Positions 42,373 to 51,268 are shown, counted from the stretch's first letter. The stretch: 64,000 nt of DNA from Bordetella parapertussis (GCA_943331295.2 CALQLA020000010.1:58140-122139); one strand, 5' to 3'. The notes: generated by a model not told the origin, from the letters alone. Translations and numbers: made by a program.

Positions 42373-42834
42373 TCAGCGCGCGGCGAACACGACGGGCCAG
42401 ATCGGCAGCTGGAGCTTCAGCCCGAGCACGAACACACCGATCGCGAGGAGCGCGAAGAACAGGCCGCTGGCCAGCGCCTCCTTCCACCGAAACTCCTCGC
42501 TCGCGGTGCTGGCGAAGAAGATGAGGCCGATCGTGGACAGGAACAGGCCGACGGTCTGCACGACAAGGCCGAACGCGACGACGCTGCCGAGGACGATCAG
42601 CGTCGGTCGCCATTTCCAGGTGTTGATCGGCGGGCCCTGCAGTCGCAGCGACCGCAGCGACAGGATCGCGCCCAGCACGATCATCAGGCTGCCGAGGATG
42701 CGGGGGAAATAGCCGGGACCCATCCGCGCCGCGGTGCCCAGGGTGTAGTTCGAGCCGATGACGACCGCGGCCACGCCGAAGCCGACGAACATCAACCCGG
42801 AATAGAAATCCTGCGGGTGGCGGATCAATGCCAT
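42373..42834 (-). CDS. Tripartite tricarboxylate transporter, small permease TctB
   Basis: A 153-residue protein with four hydrophobic helices. The ATG at 42834 follows GGAGGAGAGAGA, a strong ribosome site. FYSGLMFVGFGVAAVVIGSN, then MGPGYFPRILGSLMIVLGAI, is the TctB signature. It works with TctA, and the pair probably shares one transcript with the gamma-glutamyltransferase-like gene. Confidence 0.88.
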   Translation of the reverse strand: MALIRHPQDFYSGLMFVGFGVAAVVIGSNYTLGTAARMGPGYFPRILGSLMIVLGAILSLRSLRLQGPPINTWKWRPTLIVLGSVVAFGLVVQTVGLFLSTIGLIFFASTASEEFRWKEALASGLFFALLAIGVFVLGLKLQLPIWPVVFAAR

Positions 42835-43138
42835 TTCTCTCTCCTCCAAGCACTGGTGCATCGTGATTCGTGGACCGGGTTTCGGGCGGCAGGCTGTTCT
42901 TCGCCGCGATCGCGCGGCCCGTGTAACGGACCCCGGCATCGCATTGCCGCGCCGGAAGGATAGCATTGAATGCGGAACGCGGCCCTCCCGATCGTCCCCG
43001 GCGCGCGGTTCCGCCCGGTGACTGATGCGCGGAAGATACGCACCGGCAAAAAAAGAGGCGGACGCTGCCGTCCGCCTCCCTGATGTCGCCTGCGCGCGGT
43101 CGCGCCCGCGCCAAAACGGCGCGGCGCGCGACCGGCGG
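42835..43138. other. Intergenic region between tctB and the parvulin gene
   Basis: These 304 nt hold the intrinsic terminator of the parvulin gene at 43048-43078 and presumably the promoter of tctBA. I could not pick a convincing -35/-10 pair, and no ORF with a ribosome site is visible. Confidence 0.5.
43048..43078 (-). terminator. Intrinsic terminator of the parvulin PPIase gene
   Basis: On the minus strand a perfect 10-bp stem (GAGGCGGACG/CGTCCGCCTC) with a 4-nt loop is followed by a run of seven T. It lies 60 nt after the stop. Confidence 0.9.
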
Positions 43139-43966
43139 TTACAGCCCGTTCTTGGCGCGCAGTTCCTTGAAGTAGTTGTCGAGCACCTGCGCCTGCATCC
43201 GCTGCATCAGCTGCGGCTTCACTTCCTCGTAGCTCGGCACCTTCGCGTCGCGGATGTCCTCGACCATGATCACGTGCCAGCCGAACTGCGTCTGCACCGG
43301 CTGCGCCGTGAACTTGCCCTTCGGCGTGGCGACCATCGCGTCGGAGAAGGGCTTCACGAAGTTGCCCGGGGCGTTCCAGTCGAGGTCGCCGCCGTTGGCC
43401 TTGGAGCCCGGATCCTTCGAGCGCTCGGCGAGCTTCTCGAACTTCTCGCCCTTCTGCAGCGAGACGATGATTTCCTTCGCCTCGTCTTCCTTCTCGACCA
43501 GGATGTGGCGAACGTGGTACTCGCGGTCGCCGATCTGCGACTTGATGCCGTCGTATTCCTTGCGCAGCGCGGCGTCCGGGATCGGGTTGTCCTTGATCCA
43601 TTCGCTGACGTAGGAGCGGACGAGCACCGTCTGCGCGGCGAGGTCCATCTGGTTCTTGATGTCGTTGTTCTTGTCGAGGCCCTTCTTCTTCGCCTCGCGG
43701 ACCAGGAGCTCGCGCGTGTTGAGTTCCTCGCGCAGCGCATTGCGGAGCTCGGGGGTGTCGGGCTGGCCCTGGGCGATCCGCTCCTTCAGCAGGAAATCGA
43801 AGTAGCTCTTCGGGAAGAGTTCCTTGCCCGAGGCCGGGGCAGCGGCTGCCGGCGCCGGGGCGCCCTTGGCGGCAGCGCCCTTGGCGGGCGCGGCGGTCTG
43901 CGCGTTCGCGACCTGGAGACCGGCCAGCGCGACGAGCGCGATGGCGGCGATTGCTTGCTTCATCAT
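43139..43966 (-). CDS. Periplasmic peptidyl-prolyl cis-trans isomerase (parvulin type)
   Basis: A 275-residue protein. A signal peptide ends near VANA, followed by a low-complexity Ala/Pro/Gly/Lys stretch. A SurA/PrsA-like N-domain (FPKSYFDFLLKERIAQGQ, LNTRELLVREAKKKGL) precedes the parvulin domain with YHVRHILVEKEDEAKEII, GGDLDWNAPGNFVKPFSDAM and TQFGWHVIMVEDIRD. It assists folding of exported proteins. It is the distal gene of a minus-strand set with bolA and yciB. An intrinsic terminator follows. Confidence 0.92.
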   Translation of the reverse strand: MMKQAIAAIALVALAGLQVANAQTAAPAKGAAAKGAPAPAAAAPASGKELFPKSYFDFLLKERIAQGQPDTPELRNALREELNTRELLVREAKKKGLDKNNDIKNQMDLAAQTVLVRSYVSEWIKDNPIPDAALRKEYDGIKSQIGDREYHVRHILVEKEDEAKEIIVSLQKGEKFEKLAERSKDPGSKANGGDLDWNAPGNFVKPFSDAMVATPKGKFTAQPVQTQFGWHVIMVEDIRDAKVPSYEEVKPQLMQRMQAQVLDNYFKELRAKNGL

Positions 43967-43991
43967 CAGTGAAAGTCCTTTGCGGTTGGTT

Positions 43992-44273
43992 TCAGGAAGG
44001 GAATTCTTCCGGCGTCAGCGCCTTGATCGACAGCGCATGAACCGGGTGCGGCAAGAGGTCGGCGACCTCGCGCAGGACCCGCTGGTGCCGCGCCAGGCGC
44101 GACAACCCGGAGAACGCGTTCGACACGATCAGCAGCGAAAAGTGCCCGCCGCCGCCGGCGGCGCCGGCATGCCCGGCGTGGTCGGCGCTGTCGTCGTGGA
44201 GTTCCAGCACCGACGGCGCGAGGCGCGCGAGGCGGGCACGCAGCGTCGCCTCGGTGCCGCCCGGCGCGCTCAT
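43992..44273 (-). CDS. BolA family protein
   Basis: A 93-residue protein with an ATGA overlap to yciB. The core has FSLLIVSNAFSGLSRLARHQ with the conserved His, and PHPVHALSIKALTPEEF at the end. It carries a His/Gly-rich insertion (DHAGHAGAAGGGGH) before strand beta-2. BolA proteins partner with monothiol glutaredoxins in Fe-S handling. The order yciB-bolA-ppiC is common in betaproteobacteria. Confidence 0.9.
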   Translation of the reverse strand: MSAPGGTEATLRARLARLAPSVLELHDDSADHAGHAGAAGGGGHFSLLIVSNAFSGLSRLARHQRVLREVADLLPHPVHALSIKALTPEEFPS

Positions 44274-44803
44274 GGCGCCTCCTCGGTCACGTGGCGGGCG
44301 AGGAACGCGCCCTGCACGAGCGCGAAGGTGAGGAACAGGCCGATGCCGCCCCACACCTTGAAGTTCACCCACGTGTCCAGCGGATAGTTGAACGCGACGT
44401 ACCAGTTCAGCACGCCCATGAAGGCGAAGAAGCCGACCCAGGACCACGTGACGCGCGTCCAGATGGCGGCGGGCAGCGTGACGCCCTGCATAACGTAGGC
44501 GATGAGGTTGCGGCCGAAGCCCGCGCGGCCGACGGCCAGGATCGTGCCGAACAGCCCGTACAGCACCGTCGGCTTCCACTTGATGAAGACTTCGTCGTGC
44601 AGGATGAGCGTTGCGCCGCCGAACACCATGATGATGACGAGCGACAGCCAGTGCACCGGCGCGACGCGCCCGCGCTTCCAGCGCAGCCAGGCGATCTGGA
44701 CGATCGACGCGACCATCGCCACGCCGGTCGCCACGTAGATCCCCTGCCACTTGAAGGCAATGAAAAAGAGCAGCAGGGGGAAGTAGTCGACGATCAGTTG
44801 CAT
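44270..44803 (-). CDS. yciB: Inner-membrane septation protein A (YciB/IspZ)
   Basis: A 177-residue protein with five hydrophobic helices. LIVDYFPLLLFFIAFKWQGI at the N-terminus and FIKWKPTVLYGLFGTILAVG, AAIWTRVTWSWVGFFAFMGV and VNFKVWGGIGLFLTFAL are the YciB hallmarks. The protein links envelope and septum synthesis in enterics. A TATAAT ends 8 nt before the ATG, so the message may be leaderless. Confidence 0.93.
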   Translation of the reverse strand: MQLIVDYFPLLLFFIAFKWQGIYVATGVAMVASIVQIAWLRWKRGRVAPVHWLSLVIIMVFGGATLILHDEVFIKWKPTVLYGLFGTILAVGRAGFGRNLIAYVMQGVTLPAAIWTRVTWSWVGFFAFMGVLNWYVAFNYPLDTWVNFKVWGGIGLFLTFALVQGAFLARHVTEEAP

Positions 44804-44811
44804 AACCTAGC

Positions 44812-44817
44812 ATTATA
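44812..44817 (-). promoter_or_regulatory. -10 element immediately before yciB (leaderless candidate)
   Basis: A perfect TATAAT on the minus strand with 8 nt to the ATG and no ribosome-binding site between. Confidence 0.5.
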
Positions 44818-44886
44818 CCCCACGGACGCGCGCGGCTGCTTTCGCCGGCTGGCGGCGAGATGGGGACGCCAGTCCCGTCATCCCGG

Positions 44887-44971
44887 AGCCCGGGTTGAGC
44901 GAACGCGAAACCCGGGTGGAGGCGCGAACGGGCACGGTATTCCCCGGGTTTCGCCGGCGCTCAACCCGGTA
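44887..44971. repeat. Palindromic repeat, copy 4 (paired, inverted)
   Basis: AGCCCGGGTTGAGCG...CGAAACCCGGG on the left is followed after about 25 nt by CCCCGGGTTTCGCC...GCTCAACCCGG, giving two head-to-head copies as at 34275. It lies in the gap between yciB and the end of ampD. Confidence 0.8.
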
Positions 44972-45089
44972 TCTACGCCGGTGCGGGCGACGCCGGTTCG
45001 GGGGAGGGCGGGCGCGACTAACTATCTGGGCGGAAAAGGGAATTCCATCATCATGTCGACCTCGGTACGACGGTACCGCCGGGCGAGCC

Positions 45090-45680
45090 CTAGCGCGCGG
45101 CGATCAGCCGGGCGAGCCGCGACCAGTCGAAGGCGGGGCCGGGGTCGGATTTCCTGCCGGGTGCGATGTCGCTGTGGCCGACGACGTCGGCGATCGGGTA
45201 GCGGCGCCGCAGTGCGCGGACGAGTCGCACCAGCAGCGCGTACTGCGCGCTTTGGTAGGCGATGTCGTCGGCGCCTTCGAGCTCGACGCCGATCGAGAAA
45301 TCGTTGCAGTGCTCGCGTCCCTGCCATTGCGAGACGCCCGCGTGCCAGGCGCGCCGCTGGCAGCTGACGAACTGGACCAGTGCGCCGTCGCGGCGGATCA
45401 GGAAATGCGCGGACACCCTGAGCGTGGCGATCGTCGCGTAGTACGGGTGGGCGGCGACGTCGAGGCGGTTCGTGAACAGCCGCTCGATGCCGTCGCCGCC
45501 GAAGCTGCCGGGCGGCAGCGAAATGCCGTGCACGACCAGCAGCGTCACCGGCGTGTCGGGCGGCCGCGAATCGCAGTTGGGCGACCGGCACTGGCGCGCC
45601 GCGGCAACGATGCCGTCGGCATCGACGACGAGCCGGCGGGAGGCGGTGCGCGCGGGGGGCGGCAGGGAACGTTCATGCAT
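45090..45680 (-). CDS. ampD: 1,6-anhydro-N-acetylmuramyl-L-alanine amidase
   Basis: A 196-residue cytoplasmic amidase without signal peptide. The zinc ligands are His in LLVVHGISLPPG and the His/Asp pair in VVGHSDIAPGRKSDPG. AWHAGVSQWQGREHCNDFSI and GVELEGADDIAY are conserved. It cleaves anhydro-muropeptides during wall recycling and thereby keeps AmpR-controlled beta-lactamases low in other species. A TATCAT hexamer ends 8 nt before the ATG, suggesting another leaderless transcript. It is divergent from the YgbA-like gene. Confidence 0.93.
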   Translation of the reverse strand: MHERSLPPPARTASRRLVVDADGIVAAARQCRSPNCDSRPPDTPVTLLVVHGISLPPGSFGGDGIERLFTNRLDVAAHPYYATIATLRVSAHFLIRRDGALVQFVSCQRRAWHAGVSQWQGREHCNDFSIGVELEGADDIAYQSAQYALLVRLVRALRRRYPIADVVGHSDIAPGRKSDPGPAFDWSRLARLIAAR

Positions 45681-45709
45681 CGGCGCTGATGATACCCCGC
45701 TGCGCTGCG

Positions 45710-45723
45710 TTGACCCAGATCAT
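45710..45723 (+). promoter_or_regulatory. FNR/DNR-like binding box upstream of the YgbA-like gene
   Basis: TTGAC-CCAG-ATCAT matches TTGAT-N4-ATCAA at 8 of 10 half-site positions. Its centre lies 46 nt before the ATG at 45763; a -41.5 activation geometry would put the transcription start about 5 nt before that ATG. The inner 12 nt are identical to those of the box at 4922-4935. Confidence 0.6.
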
Positions 45724-45762
45724 GGCGGCGGCGCGGGCGCCGGGCGCAAGCTGTGCGCCATC

Positions 45763-46224
45763 ATGGTCGCGCGCCCGCCCGAATCCGCCGCCGACGCCAA
45801 GCCGGCGGCGAAACCCGCCACGCGCCGCGTGCAGGACCGCGCACGGCACCCGCGCCTCGCGCGCGAGCTTGCGACGCTGCGGGCGATGGTTCACCTTTAC
45901 TGCGCCGACCACCACCCGGGCACGCGCACCGGGTTGTGCGGCGCTTGCGGCGACTTGCTGGACTACGCGACGCGCCGGCTCGACCGCTGCATCTTCGGCG
46001 ACGACAAGCCGACGTGCGCCAAGTGCAAGGTGCACTGCTACAGCGCCGACATGCGGGAGCGCGTGCGCGCGACGATGCGCCATGCCGGGCCGCGGATGCT
46101 GTGGCGGCACCCGGTGCTGGCCGCGGCGCGCCTGCTCGACGGCCGGCACGAGGCGCCGGAACTGCCGCGCAAGGGGAAGACGTCCACGGACGCCGGTCAG
46201 CCTGACGACAGCCGCACCCGCTGA
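45763..46224 (+). CDS. Nitrous-oxide-stimulated promoter (YgbA_NO) family protein
   Basis: A 153-residue protein. A basic N-terminus precedes the family core: LRAMVHLYCADHHPG, GLCGACGDLLDYATRRLDRC and CAKCKVHCYSADMRERVRAT, with its conserved His and Cys residues. These cysteines could bind a metal or an Fe-S cluster. E. coli YgbA is induced by nitric oxide through NsrR. The FNR/DNR-like box just upstream supports control by nitrogen oxides or low oxygen here. The tail is polar and poorly conserved. Confidence 0.88.
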   Translation: MVARPPESAADAKPAAKPATRRVQDRARHPRLARELATLRAMVHLYCADHHPGTRTGLCGACGDLLDYATRRLDRCIFGDDKPTCAKCKVHCYSADMRERVRATMRHAGPRMLWRHPVLAAARLLDGRHEAPELPRKGKTSTDAGQPDDSRTR

Positions 46225-46408
46225 AGCGCGGCGGGGCGCGGGCACAGCCCGGCCGGTTGGCACGAAGGTCGCGGCACTGCGCGGTTCGTGGGCACGTTCG
46301 TCTTGCGTAGGGTGGACCGTGCCCGTCTGCGCAATCCCCTACGAAATGGCAACCTGCCGCACGCGTGCGAGGGTCTGTACCGTGCCTTGAGGCGCAGGCT
46401 CGGTCGCG

Positions 46409-47746
46409 TTACTTGATGCCCAGCCGCTCCATCCGGTATCGCATCGCCCGGAACGTGATGCCGAGCAGCTTGGCCGCGGCAGTGCGGTTGAAGCGCGTCT
46501 TTTCCAGCGCCTCGTTGATCGCCGCCCGCTCGACGCGATCGAGATAGTCCTGCAGCGGCCACTTGTCGCCGATCGGCAGCGGCAGGTCGGACTCCTCCGG
46601 CACGGGTGTCAGGTGCAGGTCGGTGGCGGTGATCCGCAGCGGGTCCGCGGCGAGCGACAGCCCGCGCTCGAGGATGTTCTCCAGTTCGCGCACGTTGCCG
46701 GGAAACGGATAGCGCTCGAGGGCCGTCAGCGCCTCGGGGTCGAGCTTCGCCGGCGTGCCGCGGGAGAACTTCGCGAGGATCGCGTTGGCGAACAGCCCGA
46801 TGTCCTCGCGCATTTCGCGCAGCGAGGGCATCGCGAGCTCGATCACGTGCAGCCGGTAGAAGAGGTCCTGCCGGAATTCGCCCGCCTCGACCAGCGGCGC
46901 GAGCTTCTTGTGCGTGGCGCTGATGATCCGGACGTCGACCGGCTCCTCCTGGGTCGCGCCGACCTTGCGCACCTTCTTCTCCTGGATCACGCGCAGCAGC
47001 TTCACCTGCATCTGCAGCGGCAGGTCGGCCACCTCGTCGAGGAACAGCGTGCCCCCGTTCGCGGCCTGGAAGAAGCCGTCGCGGTCGTCGTCGGCGCCGG
47101 TGAACGCCCCCTTCTTGTAGCCGAAGAACTCGCTCTCCATCAGCGACTCGGGGATCGCGCCGCAATTGACGGCGACGAACGGCTGTTCCGCGCGCAGGCC
47201 GCCGGAATGGATCATCCGGGCCGCGAGTTCCTTGCCGCTGCCCGACTCGCCGGTGACGAACACGGGCGCCTGGCTCCGCGCGAGGCGCTCGATCAGCGAG
47301 CGCACCTGCAGCATCGCCGGCGAGGCGCCGAGCAGCTGGTAGCTCGACGCCGGCCGCGGCATTTCCGGCACCTTCAGCGCCTGCTTCACCAGCGCCCGCA
47401 ACTGCTCGAGGGCGACCGGCTTGGAGAGGTAGTCGAAGGCGCCCGCCTTCAGCGCCGCGACCGCGTTGGCGGCGCTGCCGAAGGCCGTGATCACCGCCAC
47501 CGGAACGTCGAGCCCGCGGCTGTTGATGTGCTCGACGACGCGCAGCCCCTCGCCGTCGGACAGGCGCATGTCGGTGAGGCAGAGGTCGAACGGCTCGCGA
47601 TCGAGCAGGCGGATCGCCTCGCCGACGGTCTCCGCGCGCACCGTATCGAGGCCCATCCGCGACAGCGTCAGCTCGAGGAGTTCGAGCAGGTCCGGCTCGT
47701 CGTCGATGATGAGCACCTTGGGCTGACCACGGTTCTTTCGGGACAT
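46409..47746 (-). CDS. pilR: Sigma-54-dependent response regulator of the PilR type
   Basis: A 445-residue NtrC-like regulator. The receiver has VLIIDDEPDLLELLEL and the phospho-acceptor Asp in LCLTDMRLSDGEG. The AAA+ domain has Walker A GESGSGKELAARMIH, the sigma-54 contact GAFTGADDD, Walker B GGTLFLDEVADLPLQ and an Arg-finger region. A Fis-type HTH ends the protein (FNRTAAAKLLGITFRAMRYR). Pairing with a six-helix kinase and a PP0621-type gene identifies it as PilR, which in relatives activates type IV pilin transcription. No pilA is in the window. Confidence 0.92.
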   Translation of the reverse strand: MSRKNRGQPKVLIIDDEPDLLELLELTLSRMGLDTVRAETVGEAIRLLDREPFDLCLTDMRLSDGEGLRVVEHINSRGLDVPVAVITAFGSAANAVAALKAGAFDYLSKPVALEQLRALVKQALKVPEMPRPASSYQLLGASPAMLQVRSLIERLARSQAPVFVTGESGSGKELAARMIHSGGLRAEQPFVAVNCGAIPESLMESEFFGYKKGAFTGADDDRDGFFQAANGGTLFLDEVADLPLQMQVKLLRVIQEKKVRKVGATQEEPVDVRIISATHKKLAPLVEAGEFRQDLFYRLHVIELAMPSLREMREDIGLFANAILAKFSRGTPAKLDPEALTALERYPFPGNVRELENILERGLSLAADPLRITATDLHLTPVPEESDLPLPIGDKWPLQDYLDRVERAAINEALEKTRFNRTAAAKLLGITFRAMRYRMERLGIK

Positions 47747-47834
47747 GGCGGTTTCTCTCTGCGTCGCTCAGTGAAGGGTCTGCGTCCGCCGCGACGGCGG
47801 CGGTGCGGGCATCCGTGCGCGGCTCATCGCGGCG

Positions 47835-49511
47835 TCATCCTGCATTTTCGACCAGATCGGGCGGCAGGCCCAGTGCCCGGCGCAGCGTCATCCGGAAATG
47901 CGCGCCGGGACCGCGCGGCAGGAGGTCGAGCGCCGCGCCGTTGGCGTCGGCCAGCTCGCGCGCGACGTAGAGCCCGAGGCCGGTGCCGCCCGGGCGCGTC
48001 GTGAAGAACGGCTCGAACACCTGGTTGCGCAGCTCCGGCGGGACACCGGGGCCGTCGTCGTTGATCTCGAAGAGGATCGCGTCGCCCATGTATCCGGCGC
48101 GGGCGACCATGCGAATGCTGCCCTCGTGCTTCTGGCAATGCTGCCATGCATTGCGCACCACGTTCCACACGATCTGGTTCAACTGCCCGCGGTCGAACAG
48201 AACGCGGAGGTCCGGCGGTATCTCGATCACGATGCCGGAGGCGGGAATGGACTCGGCGTGTGCGATCTCCTCCACCAGCGTGCGGATGCACTCGCCGAGC
48301 ACGATCACCTCGGGTACCTGCCGGTCGCGGCGCGTCAGCTGCAGCACCTCGCCGACGATGCGGTCGATGCGCTTCGCGTTGTTGCGGATCATCGTCAGCA
48401 GGCGCTGTCCCTCGGGCGCCACCGCCTGGTCCTCCTCGAGCAGTTGCGCGGCATGGTTGATGGCCGACAGCGGATTGCGCACTTCGTGCGCGATCGAGGC
48501 GGTGAGGCGGCCCATCGCGGCGAGCTTCATCTGCTGCGCCTCGCCCTGGGCGCGGCCCAGGTCCTCCAGGTAGACGAGCGTCCCGCCATCGGGCCGGGAC
48601 CCGATCTGGACCAGGCGCACGCGGAGCAGGCGCTGGGTGGCCTCGACCTTCAGCGGGGCGGCCGGCTCCTGGTGGTCGTCGAGCCAGCGCCGCCAGTAAG
48701 CTTCGATCATCGTGGAGAATTCGTTGAGCCGGATGCCGCTGCGCATCTGGCCGTACCCGCCGAGCAGGCGGGTGACCTGCGTGTTATGGCTGCGGACGAC
48801 GCCGTGCAGGTCGATCACCAGCACGCCGTCCTGCATGTCCTGGATGATGAGCCGGTTCACCTGCTCGAGGTTCGCGACGTCGATGCCGCGCTGCGCGGCG
48901 AGCGCTTCGGACGCCTTGGCGTAGGTGCCCAGCGCCACCGACACGCCGATCGTCGCGAAGTAGCCGAAGCCGATCAGGCCGCTCTGGAAGGGTTGCGCGC
49001 TGCCGAAGTCGCCGTGCATCAGCCGGAGGAGGTCGAGGCCGAACAGCACGACGGTCGCGAGCGCCGCGTGGAAGAAGGCCGTCCGCGCGGCCAGCAGCCA
49101 GCCGCTGGCCGCAAGCTGCGGGAACAGCAGGATCGGCAGCGGCCCGCCGGCGCCGCCGCTCGCCGCGGTCATCAGCGCAATGAACAGGATGTCGCCTGCC
49201 AGCAGCGACGACAGCAGCGCGGGCAGGGGCACGGGCAGCGGATCGCGGCGCACCCACCACAGCGCCAGCAGCCCGTAGCAGAAATAGAACGCCGCGCCGG
49301 TCAGGAACGGATAGGGCGCCGCCACGCTGATCGTGCGCAGGTCGACGATCAGCGCGACACCCAGCAGCGATACCCCGCACGCGACGCGGTAGAGCGCAAC
49401 CGTCAGCAGGTTGCGGCGACCGGAATTGCCCAGCGACGGCGGCGCGGGCGTCGCAGTGTCGTAGATGCCGCGGTCATCCGGATCGGGCGAGAGGCCAGGC
49501 GCGTCGGGCAC
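47835..49511 (-). CDS. pilS: Membrane sensor histidine kinase of the PilS type
   Basis: About 558 residues with GTG 49511 as start (AAGG lies 8 nt upstream, and the preceding gene has ended); the frame could extend to ATG 49583 only by overlapping that gene. Six hydrophobic helices occupy residues 40-210. A PAS-like region has LIIQDMQDGVLVIDLHG. The phospho-accepting His lies in LTASIAHEVRNPLSAINHAA, and the ATPase domain has QIVWNVVRNAWQH, NDDGPGVPPE and TTRPGGTGLGLYVAREL. Its partner PilR lies 88 nt downstream. Confidence 0.92.
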   Translation of the reverse strand: MPDAPGLSPDPDDRGIYDTATPAPPSLGNSGRRNLLTVALYRVACGVSLLGVALIVDLRTISVAAPYPFLTGAAFYFCYGLLALWWVRRDPLPVPLPALLSSLLAGDILFIALMTAASGGAGGPLPILLFPQLAASGWLLAARTAFFHAALATVVLFGLDLLRLMHGDFGSAQPFQSGLIGFGYFATIGVSVALGTYAKASEALAAQRGIDVANLEQVNRLIIQDMQDGVLVIDLHGVVRSHNTQVTRLLGGYGQMRSGIRLNEFSTMIEAYWRRWLDDHQEPAAPLKVEATQRLLRVRLVQIGSRPDGGTLVYLEDLGRAQGEAQQMKLAAMGRLTASIAHEVRNPLSAINHAAQLLEEDQAVAPEGQRLLTMIRNNAKRIDRIVGEVLQLTRRDRQVPEVIVLGECIRTLVEEIAHAESIPASGIVIEIPPDLRVLFDRGQLNQIVWNVVRNAWQHCQKHEGSIRMVARAGYMGDAILFEINDDGPGVPPELRNQVFEPFFTTRPGGTGLGLYVARELADANGAALDLLPRGPGAHFRMTLRRALGLPPDLVENAG

Positions 49512-49521
49512 GGCGTTGCCT

Positions 49522-49755
49522 TCAGCGGGGATGCGCGCACTTCGGGTCGCCGCACCGGAATCCGCCCGGTGCCGGCAGGGCATCCGCCCGCGGCAGGTAC
49601 ACGCCGCAGCCGCCGCAGCGAACCATCGTCTGCGCGTCGAGATCGCGGTTGCGGCGCACGGCGTCGCCGCGCCGCTTCGCCTTCGCTGCGTTGCCGAGGC
49701 GCACGGCGAAGAGCACCGCGAAGGCGATGACGAGCCAGAAGATGACTTTACCCAT
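49522..49755 (-). CDS. PP0621-family small membrane protein
   Basis: A 77-residue protein. One N-terminal hydrophobic helix (MGKVIFWLVIAFAVLFAVRL) is followed by a basic segment, then MVRCGGCGVYLPRADALP and a final FRCGDPKCAHP. The four Cys in two CxxC-like pairs suggest a small zinc ribbon on the cytoplasmic side. Such proteins are regularly encoded directly before pilS in betaproteobacteria and pseudomonads; their function is not known. Confidence 0.85.
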   Translation of the reverse strand: MGKVIFWLVIAFAVLFAVRLGNAAKAKRRGDAVRRNRDLDAQTMVRCGGCGVYLPRADALPAPGGFRCGDPKCAHPR

Positions 49756-49835
49756 TCCCGCGGCCCCGCGCGGGGCCCTCCGTTTGCCGTACGCGTCGAG
49801 CCGGGCGACGATCCGTCATGCTGCCGCCCCGCCCT

Positions 49836-51254
49836 TCAGGGTAGCACCTTGCCCGGGTTCAGGACGCCGCGCGGATCGAGCACGGCCTTGATGGCCCGCA
49901 TCACGTCGAGCTCGACGTCGCTCTTGTAGTGCGCGAGCTCGCCGCGCTTCAGTTGCCCGATGCCGTGCTCGGCGCTGATGCTGCCGCCATGCGCATCGAC
50001 GAGGTCGTGGACGATCCGGTTCGCGCGCGCGGTGTTGGCCATGAATGCATCGGCATCGGACCCGGCCGGCGCGGCGAGGTTGTAGTGCAGGTTGCCGTCG
50101 CCCAGGTGGCCGAAGGTGACGAACTGGAGCCCGGGCAGCGCCGCTTCCAGCGCCGCGGCGGCCGCGTCGATGAAGCGCGGGATCGCCGACACCGGCACCG
50201 AGATGTCGTGCTTGATGTTGGGGCCTTCGCGGCGCTGCGCTTCGGCGATGTTCTCGCGCAGCGCCCAGAGTTCCGCGGCCTCGGTGCCCGATTGCGCGAT
50301 CACGGCATCGCGGACGAAGCCGGCCTCGATGGCCGCGCCGAGGGCGCCTTCGAGCTGCGCCGCGAGCGGCGACTGCGCGGTGCTGTCGTCGGCCTGGACC
50401 AGCGCGTACCACGGGTGCCCGGGCAGCGGATCGGGGAGCTGCGGGTGATGCTTGCGCGACAGCTTGAGCGACAGCACGGACATGAGTTCGAACCCGACCA
50501 GTCGGTCGCCCAGCGCCGGCTTCAGCGCGGAGAGCAGCCGGACGGCGGCGCCGACGTCGGCGACGGCCGCCAGCGCGGTCGCCCGCACCTGCGGCGCCGG
50601 GAACAGTTTCAGCACCGCGGCCGTGATGATGCCGAGGGTGCCTTCCGCCCCGATGAACAACTGCTTCAGGTCGTACCCCGTGTTGTCCTTGCGCAGCCCC
50701 CGCAGCCCGTTCCAGACGCGACCGTCCGCGAGCACCGCCTCGATGCCCAGCACCAGTTCGCGGGTGTTGCCGTAGCGCAGCACGGCGGTGCCGCCGGCGT
50801 TCGTCGACAGGTTGCCGCCGATCGTGCAGCTGCCTTCGCTGGCGAGCGACAGCGGGAACAGCATCCCGGCCTCGGCTGCCGCATCCTGCACCGTGGCGAG
50901 CGTGACCCCGGCCTCGACGGTGAGCGTCGCGTTGTCGCGGTCGAGCGCGCGGATGCGGTTCATCCGCGTCAGCGACAGCACCACCGCCGTTCCGGCATGG
51001 TCCGGTGTGGCGCCGCCGCACTGGCCCGTGTTGCCGCCCTGCGGAACGATCGGAACGCCGGCGTCGGCGCAGGCCGCGACGACCGCCGCGACTTCCGCGG
51101 TCGATTGCGGCCGCACGACCGCCTGCGCCAGGCCGTGATAGCGGCCACGCCAATCGGTGAGGTAGGGCGCGATGTCGGCGGCGGCGGTGAGCACGTGAGC
51201 GCCGCCGACGAGGGTCTCGAGCCGCGCTTGCAGGGTTGCGCGAAGGTCCGGCAT
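49836..51254 (-). CDS. FAD-linked oxidase, glycolate/D-lactate dehydrogenase type (GlcD/D2HGDH-like)
   Basis: A 472-residue VAO-type flavoprotein. The FAD site has VPIVPQGGNTGQCGGATPD, SEGSCTIGGNLSTNAGGT and AVLRYGNTRELVLGIEAVLA. The C-terminal FAD-oxidase cap shows FGHLGDGNLHYNL and AEHGIGQLKRGEL, with metal-binding His residues. The best fit is D-2-hydroxyglutarate/D-lactate dehydrogenase-like enzymes that act alone. The ATG at 51254 sits 8 nt after a TATTAT hexamer, implying a leaderless message; longer frames upstream overlap the opposite gene. Confidence 0.88.
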   Translation of the reverse strand: MPDLRATLQARLETLVGGAHVLTAAADIAPYLTDWRGRYHGLAQAVVRPQSTAEVAAVVAACADAGVPIVPQGGNTGQCGGATPDHAGTAVVLSLTRMNRIRALDRDNATLTVEAGVTLATVQDAAAEAGMLFPLSLASEGSCTIGGNLSTNAGGTAVLRYGNTRELVLGIEAVLADGRVWNGLRGLRKDNTGYDLKQLFIGAEGTLGIITAAVLKLFPAPQVRATALAAVADVGAAVRLLSALKPALGDRLVGFELMSVLSLKLSRKHHPQLPDPLPGHPWYALVQADDSTAQSPLAAQLEGALGAAIEAGFVRDAVIAQSGTEAAELWALRENIAEAQRREGPNIKHDISVPVSAIPRFIDAAAAALEAALPGLQFVTFGHLGDGNLHYNLAAPAGSDADAFMANTARANRIVHDLVDAHGGSISAEHGIGQLKRGELAHYKSDVELDVMRAIKAVLDPRGVLNPGKVLP

Positions 51255-51262
51255 GGACGAGG

Positions 51263-51268
51263 ATAATA
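51263..51268 (-). promoter_or_regulatory. -10 element immediately before the FAD-oxidase gene (leaderless candidate)
   Basis: TATTAT on the minus strand with 8 nt (CCTCGTCC) to the ATG at 51254. Confidence 0.45.
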
